Assembly (NCBI GenBank): GCA_018398765.1 | Contig: JAHBMJ010002173.1 | Coordinates: 1 to 47,500 of the forward strand | Origin: Chromera velia | Lineage: Eukaryota > Sar > Chromeraceae | Reading direction: 5' to 3' | DNA length: 47,500 nt | Shown here: positions 40,001-47,500 of the stretch, in pieces | How the letters are laid out: each line of letters opens with the position of its first letter | Position numbering within the stretch: the first letter of the stretch is position 1 | Translations under genes and position numbers: made by a program | The notes under the pieces: generated by a model | The model's database searches: none | The model's input: only the letters and a program-made list of their open reading frames with translations | Told to the model about the DNA's origin: nothing

Positions 40001-43000
40001 GTCAACCCCTGTGGCGGTGGTTTGATGGCCGTGGAGACCGACAACCCCTGTGCTTCATGAATATCATGCCCAGATGTATATTGCACAGCTTCCACTTTCT
40101 CCTCTTCCTCTAGCACCTTCCCCACCAACCCGTCTCCCTCTCCACTTCCTCCCTTCTTCACTCCCCCCTCACCAAACTGCAACGAAACAGACGGATCACT
40201 CGCAACCGGCACCAGTGACCGTCTCCCCCCCCCGAGCGACCCCCGTGTGCCCGGATCTGTATACTGTCTCCTCTGCTGCTGCCCTGCTGCTGTGCTGTCC
40301 TGACTGAGCGCGTGTCTGTGCACTGTCGGCACCAGAGACAGAGTACTGCCCCCTGGCCGAGACACACGCCCCCGACCCGCGAGGTCCTCACTCGCAGACC
40401 TCCTCAGAGAAGGCCCCGACGCCGCCGACTGATGCGGACCCTCCTCTCTCTGATCAGAGGCACCGGGGGTGTCCCCTGTCTCAGGAGACGGGGGCAGCTC
40501 ACGGACGTGGCTGACCTGCAAACAAAGAAAAACAATCAGGCAACCAAGAAATGGTGCATGCATTCATTTTCATACGCTCCCGGAAAAAGGATTCTGTATG
40601 AAAATGAAGGCTGACCTGCACACAAAAAAGAAGAATCAGCCTACCAGGAAACAAAAAGAAATAAAATCAGGAAAGATTTTCGTTGCAATCACGAGGCGAC
40701 ACAAAAAGACTCCAAAGTCTTTCCTTAACACGTGCGTATTTTTCTAACTGATTTTGTGAATTTCTCATTCTTGCGTTGCTCAGCCCGGCTCTCTTTGTTT
40801 CTCTCCCCTTCCCTCCCTTTCCCCCCTACCTGCAAACGGTTACTGAAATTTCTTCCCACAAAAGTTCCGGAAGGCGCAGATTGTCGACGGTGCACTTCCA
40901 CCACCTTGCCCCCTGACGCTCTCCTTTCCGATCGCCGTCTCTCCCGCTGTATACCCGTGCCGATGGGTGCAGGGGGGGAGACGGCGACTGTCGGAGGAGA
41001 CGGAGACAGAGACGGCCGTCTCGTTCCTCCTGTCCCTGTCCCTGTCGCTTGAGGATCTGACTGCAAATCCTTCGACATCTGATCCAGGAAGTTCAAAGCA
41101 CACCCGAGGATATCCTCCATCGCCTCTCTGTACTCACTCAACATTCCCTCCCTCTCCCTCTTCTGCTGCTGTTGTTGGTGTTTGGAAGGGACTGCAGGGA
41201 CCCTCGACTCGTCCAAAGACTCCAACCCAGGGCCTCCCCCGGTCTCAGGGATGGTCTCCGTCTCTCCCTCACCTGGACTACTCAAAGGGTCCCCTGATCC
41301 CACTGGGGGGGGCGTGGAGACGGCTGCTTCGACTTCCGTCTCCTCTGCCTCTGCCGTCTCCTCCTGAGGGTCGGGAGGCAGCGGCTGCACAAGAGCCGGG
41401 GCCGAGGCCCGTCGGCCCAACAAGACGTCAAGCAGAGCGCGGGATCTCTCGCGAAGAGCCCGCACTCCCACTCCTCCTCCCCTTCCTGCTCCTCTAAATC
41501 CACTTCTCTCAACATCATCATTCCTTACTCTGCCGCCCGTCTCTTCCCGACTTGTCTGCCTCGTCTGTCGAGATCCTCTTGGTGCCGTCTCCTCTATTTC
41601 TCTGTTGGCTGTCAGGTGTCCGGCGTCTGTCCTCCCCCTTCCCCTGTCTCCATAAAACGTGGAGGCACCGACCGACTCTGAGGATGAGTCAACGTGTCGG
41701 AGCGCAAAACGAGAGAAAAACCGCCCAGGAGCCCCTCTGGTTGTCGTGCTGGCAACAGAGAAAGACGCAGACGAAGAACGACGAAGCGGCCGACGCCCCC
41801 GCCCCTCTGTCTGCCCCCCTCCTCCCCCTTGTGTCCCACTAACTCTTCTACCGATTGACTGCACTAGTTGGAACACCCCCCTCCCCCTCAGCGGCTTTCC
41901 TCTGGTCCCTTCCAACGTCGTGTCCGTCGTGTCTCCCTCCGTAATTCCAAATCCGTCCGTCTCCTTTACATACTCCCTCTCTCTGCTGTACCGTTGGTTA
42001 GGGGGAAGCTGCCGAAAGACCATCCCCCCCTCCATGCAGAAGGACAAAGGGGAGGACGGCTTTCCCCCCGGACAACAGGGGTAGTAATTTGACCCCCCTG
42101 GGCCTGCACACACCGTCTGGGTTTCCTCCAGCACCTCTACCCCCCCTCCAGCCGCCTGTGTGGGTGAGGGACAGCTGAGTGGAATCGGCAGAGTGCTTGC
42201 AGAGCCCCCCCCGTGCTTCCTTCTGATAGAACCGAAGCGCAGGACGGCAGAGGGGGCAGACAGAGAGGGGTCGCCTTGAGAGAAGGTGAGCACTTCCGAG
42301 CTATTCATTGGAGCCTCCGGATTCACCATGCCACTCGCACTGACAGTCACAGGCGCTCTGGTGACGATTTGTTGAGTGGGAGACGGGACGGGGTCACCAG
42401 GGCACCAGAGAGGCGGAGGGGGGGAAGAGCAGAACGTTCTGCGTCTATTGGGAGGCAAAACCGCCTTGGAGACGGGGCCTCTGGAAGTGGAGGTTAATGA
42501 AGGACCCCCACAGACGCTGTTGGCGCCTGTGCCCCAACACTGAGGGGCTCTGACTAGGTCTACGTGCCTGGAGTCTGGAAAGGGTGCTAACTGAGCGTCC
42601 ATGATAATACTGTCAGAAGTCACCCCTGGCTTCTCCCCCTCGCCTGCTTGTGTTGTTGAGTTGATGTGAACCTGCAGGTCCGTCTCCCGTCCCCTGACAG
42701 GGACTGTTGTCAGGGAGGACAAGGGGGGAGGCGTGCTTTGGGGTTTGGAGGGAGAGGGCGCTGCTGCTGCTGGGGGGGGGGCTTCTACAGGACTGACGGC
42801 CTCTTCCGTTCGTGTGGCGTTTGGAGGAAGGACGGGGGGCCCTGAGGGGGGGGTGACGCCGGTTGTAGGACCGTCAGCAGCGACTCTTCTGACTTCTATA
42901 GTGGTGTCGTGTGCTTGGAGGGGTTGGGGTTTGAGGGGAGTGGGATTTGTGCCGTCTCCTTCTTTCTTCATGACTGGTGCGTGGCTTTGCGGGGCTTCCT

Positions 43001-45179
43001 CTCTGTCTGGTCCCTGTTCGTTTCCTCTTTGTGTCCTTTTTTGACTTGCGCTTTCTTCTTTGGCAGCTGTGAGGGCATAGAGCTCGGTGAAGGCTTGGTC
43101 GACCTCCTTGGCTTTCTCTGTAGAGATGTCCGGTTGGTTTGTCTTAGCCGTCTGTTTGTCGTTTGGGTGCTCTGTTTCTTTTTTCTTCCGTCGACTGCCC
43201 TTTGAAGTTTCGGAACTTGTGGATGAACTCTTGGTCTGGCGGGCGGGGGCGGAGACGGCAGAGGCGGAGACGGAAGCCTTTGAGATGCCGCTGTGGACGG
43301 AGGGCCTCAAGCGAACACCCACGGACTCTGCAAGGGGGTCGGAAGGGGGGTGGGAAGGGGCCGCTACCGGAGGGGGTGCCCCGGCAGAGGGGGGGGGTAT
43401 GTGCTGTACTGGGTGAGTGTCTTGATGTGATTGGTTGGAGACGGAAAGGGAAAGCGGGGGCTGTCCGTGTGACTGCGTGAGGGCGAGTGTGTTGATCCCC
43501 CTGTCGTTATTTGTCATCCTGTCCCTCTGGGATCGGTTCTGACTGAGGAGACTGCTGACTGCCGAACTCTCCACTTCTTCACTCTGAATCCTCTTGGGTT
43601 GGGATCTCTCCTCCGTCTGCTGTCTTCTTCTCAGTCTTGTGGACGATGCGGCGTGTGACGGTGTGCTGCCTTGTTGAAGGTTCCGTCGGGTCGTCTTGTG
43701 CGTCTGCTGATAGGATATTTCAGATGGAGGTCCTGATGTGAGAATTGAGGATGAGTCAGAGCTTCGCCTTCGTCTCACGTGTGCGGAATCCCGGTGCTCA
43801 GATAAGGGGACGAGCCTACTGCCCCCTTCTCTGTCTCTTTGCTGGTGTCCTCCACTGTGAGCGTTCACAAGCCTAAGCCATTCTTTCTCTTCCTCCGCCT
43901 GCTTGTGCTTCTTCTTCTCTCTCCCGTGTGCTCGTCGTGATTGCCTCACATCCCCCCCTTGTCCCCACGACTGGAGACGATTGACACCCCCTTCAGAAGA
44001 GAGAAAAGGACTCCCGTGAGGCTGTGAGGGAGACCCAGTTTGGTCCTGCAGAGCAGAAGGGAAGGAGATTTGAGTGCAAAAAACACCGTGATGCAAAACT
44101 GCAAGGGAGAGAAGAGCTCCGCACATTTGCGCATGCTGCAGTGCTGCCACATCACAGAAGAAGACGGGCAAGAGGGCACAGAGCCTGCCTGCCTGTTTGC
44201 ATGCGCGCCTCTGGCTACATGCAGGCGGAAGGAAGGTGGATCGATCGAAAGAATGCAGGAGAGTCACTGCTTTCCTTGATAATAATAATAATGCAGGCGG
44301 AAGGAAGGTGGATCGATCGAAAGAATGCAGGAGAGTCACTGCTTTCCTTGATGATATTAACAATAATAATGCAGGCGGAAGGAAGGTGGATCGATCGAAA
44401 GAATGCAGGAGAGTCACTGCTTTCCTTGATGATATTAACAATAATAATGCAGGCGGAAGGAAGGTGGATCGATCGAAAGAATGCAGGAGAGTCACTGCTT
44501 TCCTTGATAATAATAATAATGCAGGCGGAAGGAAGGTGGATCGATCGAAAGAATGCAGGAGAGTCACTGCTTTCCTTGATGATATTAACAATAATAATGC
44601 AGGCGGAAGGAAGGTGGATCGATCGAAAGAATTCAGGAGACTGCTTTCCGTCAGTAACTCTGCATGTGCATGGGCATGTCACTGCATGCCTAGCTCTCTT
44701 GTGGTGCATGGGTGTCTGTGCAGCAAGAAGAAACGTGCAAGCATCTCTTTGACATGTGTGCGAGAGTGACACCAAAGGGTTCCTCTGTATGCCGGATCTC
44801 TCCGTATGCTTTTTGCGGTTTCAAATGGATCAAGAAGGCTGATGCTATTCGCATCCAATACAGTAAAGCAGACACATCTCTCTCAGGTGTTATACACGTC
44901 CTTTTACTCCCTTTCGAGCTTCATGGAAGCGCAGAATCTCTACCTCTTTGCGATTGAGCTATGACCCCCCAATGCACTCGCCCACTGAGAGCTATAGCAT
45001 TGATTCTCCCAGCCCACACGCATCCTGTGCAAAAGGGAAAGAGACCCCACCTGTGAGAAGACGGGAGAGGGGCGCGACAGTTCCATTGCGTGAAGGCCCC
45101 CGTCCGCTGCGAGCGTCCGAGGGCTCTTTGGCAGCGCCTTCCTGTGCACAGCGGCGGCGTGACCTTCGTCTCCGTACAT
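36309..45179 (-). CDS. Very large intrinsically disordered protein of unknown function
   Basis: Five exons join in phase at every junction: 45179-45051, 44045-40830 (3.2 kb), 40515-39171, 38364-37178 and 36737-36309, about 2,100 residues. The start ATG at 45179 opens a 43-codon exon ending in a CAG|GTGGGG donor in phase with the long exon. I recognise no domain. The long exon is rich in Ser, Pro, Arg, Gly and Glu, with Arg/Lys clusters (SRRKKKE, RRRRSSD), poly-Gln (KHQQQQQKRE) and one short helical segment (YREAMEDILGCALNFLDQM). Exons 3-4 have many Ser-Pro sites, LTGLTGLTPFEENEG, and a more structured part (AQELAGMLGIPPPDPI, LPSKVLKHIQALRQEEG). The C-terminus is hydrophilic (EERHVFSFTVETNTRPNKGN). 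Composition suggests a phosphorylated scaffold, cytoskeletal or nuclear protein, but that is only inference. Confidence 0.78.
37016..37104. repeat. (TG)n/(CGTG)n microsatellite
   Basis: About 90 bp of TG repeats with CGTG interruptions, in the last intron of the large disordered-protein gene. Confidence 0.93.
38344..38796. repeat. Five tandem copies (~105-109 bp) of an exon start plus a class A half element
   Basis: The unit GGCCCTGGTGACCCAGAGGG starts at 38344, 38451, 38560, 38665 and 38770. On the minus strand each unit is ACGCAG|GCCCTCTGGGTCACC (acceptor and first bases of exon 38364-37178), then a (TC)n stretch, then GAAAAAGAATTGTGTATGAAAA and ATGCATGGATG leading to the next acceptor. 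The AAAAAGAATT.TGTATGAAAA core matches the class A hairpins. Only the copy nearest the exon is in the full exon; the four others are decoy acceptors. Confidence 0.93.
39071..39204. repeat. Duplicated exon 3' edge around a purine-rich spacer
   Basis: CCAACCGAGTGCCGTCTCTGTG with following bases at about 39083-39108 recurs at about 39174-39199. On the minus strand both read GGTTGGCAG/GGTTGGCTG then GTCAGT, so the true donor of exon 40515-39171 has a near copy about 90 bp further on. The spacer is (GAAA)n plus A-rich sequence. Confidence 0.87.
40510..40655. repeat. Class A hairpin element flanked by a ~43-bp duplicated acceptor region
   Basis: GGCTGACCTGCAAACAAAGA and about 23 more bases at 40509-40551 recur, diverged, at about 40610-40652. 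The hairpin arms TTCATTTTCATAC (40563-40575) and GTATGAAAATGAA (40596-40608) are perfect complements. On the minus strand each flank is a TGCAG|GTCAGCC acceptor with exon start; only the copy at 40515 continues into the exon 40515-39171. Confidence 0.9.
44221..44650. repeat. Six tandem copies, periods 72 or 78 bp, in intron 1 of the disordered-protein gene
   Basis: Copies of GCAGGCGGAAGGAAGGTGGA start at 44221, 44293, 44371, 44449, 44521 and 44599. The period alternates 72, 78, 78, 72, 78, set by two spacer types (AATAATAATAAT or GATATTAACAATAATAAT). All periods are multiples of three, so both strands stay open and give long repetitive frames. I read this as intronic, because a splice-phase-matched first exon lies at 45179-45051. 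A minus-strand ORF through the array would be an alternative start. Confidence 0.9.
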
Positions 45180-45881
45180 TCCCGCTGTCCCACTGTGAGC
45201 AAGGTGGCTGCTTTGTGTGAATTGTGATTTCCTTCAAGTCCCCCTACAGATGTCTGAAAAGGGGGTCTGTGCGATCTTTGGGGTTGAAGAATCTCCCCGG
45301 ATAAACAAATACAGTGACAAACGATCAGTACAAAGTGGTTGACCTCTTCAGTCAAATTTATAAACTTAGCTGAGTGCCGACTCAGAAATCGACACGCTGT
45401 ACTTTGCTGTGCCTTGCCAGCTTCTACAGACGCGCCTGCAGCACGGCATCATCAAGAATTTCGAGAGACAAACTTAGAAAGGATGAAGGGACCGGCTGAA
45501 GGAAAGACATCAGGACGATACCTTTCAACCATCTGACTGCATATGAAGATCCGGCCAGCGTACGTACTATATTAATACTATATATAATTAAGGAAATACA
45601 GATCATGCATCTCGTCTGCATGTATATCTGCATGTTTCGAGTTGGGTGATTTTTTTTTTTTACGCGCGGCCGGGTGCATGTATCGGTGTGTGACTTCGCG
45701 CGTTCTGCGCGCGAGGGCCGCCCTGTCAGACTTTTGATTGAGGTTTTTGTTATGCACCTGCCAGACTGGGTGCAAAGCGGCGGTACGGGCCTAAGCTTTT
45801 CCGTTTTTTTTTTCTTCCAGTCGGACTGGGGGCAAAGCGGCGGTACGGGCCTAAGCTTTTCAGTTTTTTTTTTTCCTTTAG
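45180..45881. other. 5' region of the rightmost plus-strand gene; exons unresolved
   Basis: An ATG at 45250 opens a short protein-like frame (MSEKGVCAIFGVEESPRINK) that meets a possible donor (GTACAA) near 45328. A CAG acceptor near 45420 is followed by LLQTRLQHGIIKNFERQ and a stop. I cannot join these to the exon at 45882. If the ATG is real, only about 70 bp separate it from the divergent start at 45179. Confidence 0.3.
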
Positions 45882-45900
45882 TCAGACTGGGTGGAAAGGC
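45764..45900. repeat. Three copies of an exon start, each with its own acceptor (60-61-bp period)
   Basis: GACTGGG is preceded by CTGCCAG, CTTCCAG or CTTTAG at about 45764, 45824 and 45885. Copies 1 and 2 share GCAAAGCGGCGGTACGGGCC, and the second spacer is GCTTTTCAGTTTTTTT. Copies 1 and 2 encode DWVQSGGTG and DWGQSGGTG in one frame. The third, one base out of register, leads into DWVERLDQRD. Confidence 0.87.
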
Positions 45901-46270
45901 TGGACCAGAGAGACACTAAAGAGAAAAAAGAGCCAACCCACGCGGTTTTCGTAAGTGCCCCACAAGTTGTTCACATGCACACTGCACATTTCGACAGCCA
46001 TCCTCCGTCTACCCCTGGCACTGAGAGTTCATGGAACGCGTTTCTTAATTACGTGTCTTGCTGCCTCTTGCATGCTTAATTTCCCTCTTATTAAAGACGA
46101 GTCTGAGCTCACAGCCCGCAGAAGAAGGTGACGTGAATCGATTCTCCCACAGCAAACCTATTAAGGCACTCGCAGAAGGAGGCTCGGGCACTTCACCACA
46201 CCTACTACATACCGCACTGTCTGCCATTGTCACTGTCTCGAAGAAGCTTGTGGAGGGACTGTCAGTCTGA
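45882..46270 (+). CDS. Unknown protein, two internal or 3' exons
   Basis: Exon 45882-45950 (SDWVERLDQRDTKEKKEP) has a TTTAG acceptor and a GTAAGT donor. It joins in phase to an exon at 46097 (TSLSSQPAEEGDVNRFSH... LLHTALSAIVTVSKKLVEG), which ends at TGA 46268-46270. I do not recognise the family; the second exon ends in a hydrophobic-basic helix. The stop is followed two codons later, in the same frame, by the ATG of the next protein-like exon. The 46270 stop may therefore separate two genes, or be a sequence error or recoded codon in one gene. Confidence 0.5.
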
Positions 46271-46276
46271 GAAGAA

Positions 46277-47221
46277 ATGCAGGCCAACCATTTCGATTTC
46301 GCTGCCCAGATTATTGGACAGAGCTATGCCGATCAGGCAGCCCAGGTCTGTCAGCTCGGCCCGTCGACAGAACGGGTCAGACTGAGCCGTCTCTTTGTGT
46401 CTCCTGTCCGTGTCGTGTGCATGTGAGCATGTATACATATGAAGGTTGGCCAACCCACACAGAGAGGCTACAGGGCATACCGAGCAGGTCTGGTCTCATT
46501 CCCTCACACACATTTCGTTCTAACGCGCTGCCCCCCCTTCTCTCGCTCTCTTCCCTTCCAGATTTCTGGGTACTGCACAGAACCCGCGCTGTTCGTACAG
46601 ATGGATCAGCTTTTCACCTGAATATGTGCACACGTGTGTGCATGTGTGGTTGCACAACGGGTGGATGGATGCAGGCACGGACCTCAAGAGCGAAGAAAGT
46701 GACCTGGTCAGAAAGAGCCTCTGCTTTTTTCTTCCCGTCTCCTCAAGGATCTTTCAGCGCTTCGCTGTATGGACACACGCCGGCCTCAGACCGCCTCACC
46801 TAGCTCCCTTGATCCCTGTGTGCCTGTTTGTCTGCTTGCCTTTCCGCCTGCGTTTGTGTGTACCCTGCCCCGTCAGAAAAGAAATGAAAAGGGGGGAGGG
46901 GAAGAAGAAAAGGTCAAACAAGGATCTCCTTTCTTTCTCGGTGTGGGTGTCTCTGTTCAAAGAAAAGAAGAAAGGGCCAAGGATCCCCTTTCTCGGTGTG
47001 TCTCTGTTGACCTGCGCGCAGTCTTCTGACGCAAAGGCGAATCCCCGAGGAGCCGTGGACGGAAGCAGAGGTGCATGCATTTATTTTCATACATTTATTT
47101 CTGTATGCAGTCTTCTGTATGAAAATAAATGCAGTCTTCTGACGCAAAGGCGAATCCCCGAGGAGCCGTGGACGGAAGCAGAGGTGGAGACTTTTCTTCA
47201 TGAGCTCGCGGCAATGGACAG
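46277..47221 (+). CDS. Possible SANT/Myb-like protein, 5' exons (partial)
   Basis: Exon 46277-46345 (MQANHFDFAAQIIGQSYADQ) ends at CAG|GTCTGT. Exon 46562 to ~46594 (ISGYCTEPALF) joins in phase, or runs to a stop at 46621. Further exons between 46.6 and 47.0 kb are unclear (a candidate starts DLSALRCMDTRRP near 46750). The exon 47135-47221, with its duplicated start at 47022, encodes RRIPEEPWTEAEVETFLHEL. The spacing of Trp, acidic residues and Phe/Leu resembles the first helix of a SANT/Myb DNA- or histone-binding domain. This would suggest a nuclear role. Only about 29 residues of the domain are seen, and the gene continues toward the window end. The family call is tentative. Confidence 0.42.
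47018..47186. repeat. Class A hairpin element with perfect 18-bp arms between 56-bp direct repeats
   Basis: The 56-bp segment starting GCAGTCTTCTGACGCAAAGG is identical at 47018-47073 and 47131-47186. Between them TGCATTTATTTTCATACA (47076-47093) is exactly complementary to TGTATGAAAATAAATGCA (47116-47133) around a 22-base loop. The inserted piece begins GTGCATG right after GCAGAG and ends AAATGCAG, so it has GT...AG ends and is placed like an intron. This is the best-preserved class A copy. Confidence 0.95.
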
Positions 47222-47500
47222 GTCCGTCTTTCTGTCTGTATCTATTTGTGTCTGTCCGGCACTTGTGCAATCCGTATTTCTTCTGCACGGCCGGCACGAG
47301 GGAGAGAAAAAAATGAATTGGGGCCCGTACACACGAACAAATGAAGTGGCATCGTCCTCCTCATGCTCCTGTCTCGTTCGTGTGTGTGTTTCTGTATATA
47401 TGTGTGCGTGAGAGAGAGAGAGAGGGAGAGAGAGAGAGAGAGAGGGAGAGCGAGACGGAGAGGGAGAGAGGGGGGGAGAGAAAGAGAGAGAGAGAGAGAG
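47222..47500. other. Intron-like sequence ending in a (GA)n microsatellite
   Basis: After the donor at 47222 I see no further exon. From about 47409 to the end the sequence is a GA-rich run with GGGAGA interruptions. The gene probably continues beyond the window. Confidence 0.6.

Noticed and set aside
44024-44752. Plus-strand 242-codon frame over the six-copy array
   Set aside because: The frame is open because all periods are multiples of three. It lies opposite intron 1 of the minus-strand gene and has no protein-like sequence outside the repeat.
44887-44967. Short plus-strand frame with an amphipathic peptide (VLYTSFYSLSSFMEAQ...)
   Set aside because: It follows a CAG and looks protein-like, but it is only about 25 codons, sits opposite intron 1 of the disordered-protein gene, and has no partner exon that I can link.
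1-47500. tRNA, rRNA or other structured RNA genes
   Set aside because: I looked for tRNA box motifs and cloverleaf-like arms in the gene-free stretches and found nothing convincing by eye; a covariance-model scan would be needed to exclude small RNA genes.

Overview
This window is nuclear DNA of an intron-rich eukaryote. All intron-containing genes show GT-AG introns whose acceptors almost always read TGCAG. Introns are C/T-rich on the sense strand and full of (TG)n, (CT)n, (GACA)n and (GGAA)n microsatellites. Exons are mostly 50-300 bp and G+C-richer than the spacers. There are no operons, Shine-Dalgarno sites or tRNAs. My best guess, from gene style and protein families only, is a chromerid-like alveolate alga such as Chromera velia; no database was searched.

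Layout: (1) 1102-3465 (-) is a RING / TRAF zinc-finger / coiled-coil / MATH protein, probably an E3 ubiquitin ligase. (2) 4204-18655 (+) is a multi-exon gene for a polytopic membrane protein ending in a class-3 (diacylglycerol-lipase-like) serine lipase with GHSMG, GDPVP and TCHM motifs. (3) 18656-21730 is gene-free and holds an AT-richer block and a degenerate minisatellite of roughly 75-115 bp units. (4) 21731-32049 (-) is an ankyrin-repeat gene of about 19 short exons, many carrying part of one repeat. (5) 33304-34014 (+) is an intronless gene for a small secreted or type I membrane protein with a long glycine run. (6) 36309-45179 (-) is a five-exon gene for a disordered protein of about 2,100 residues; all its splice phases agree. 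(7) 45882-47221 (+) holds exons of one or two incompletely resolved genes, the last with a SANT/Myb-like stretch.

The genes do not form an obvious pathway. What unites the window is a repeated structural event. Exon edges, including the splice site and the first or last ~15-60 bases of exon, are duplicated directly, and the copies are separated by a short A/T-rich spacer. Two spacer families recur. Class A is a hairpin whose arms carry TTTTCATACA and its complement TGTATGAAAA. Class B is a run of GGATATTTT-like units. Together they occur at about 15 places in at least four genes, at both donor and acceptor edges, sometimes as arrays of 3-5 copies. The lengths of the flanking repeats vary, which does not fit ordinary target-site duplication. 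I consider this the most novel signal here: it could be a source of alternative splice sites, pseudo-exons or new introns.

Exon coordinates come from reading splice signals, frame and phase by eye. Where neighbouring exons do not agree in phase, this is stated.
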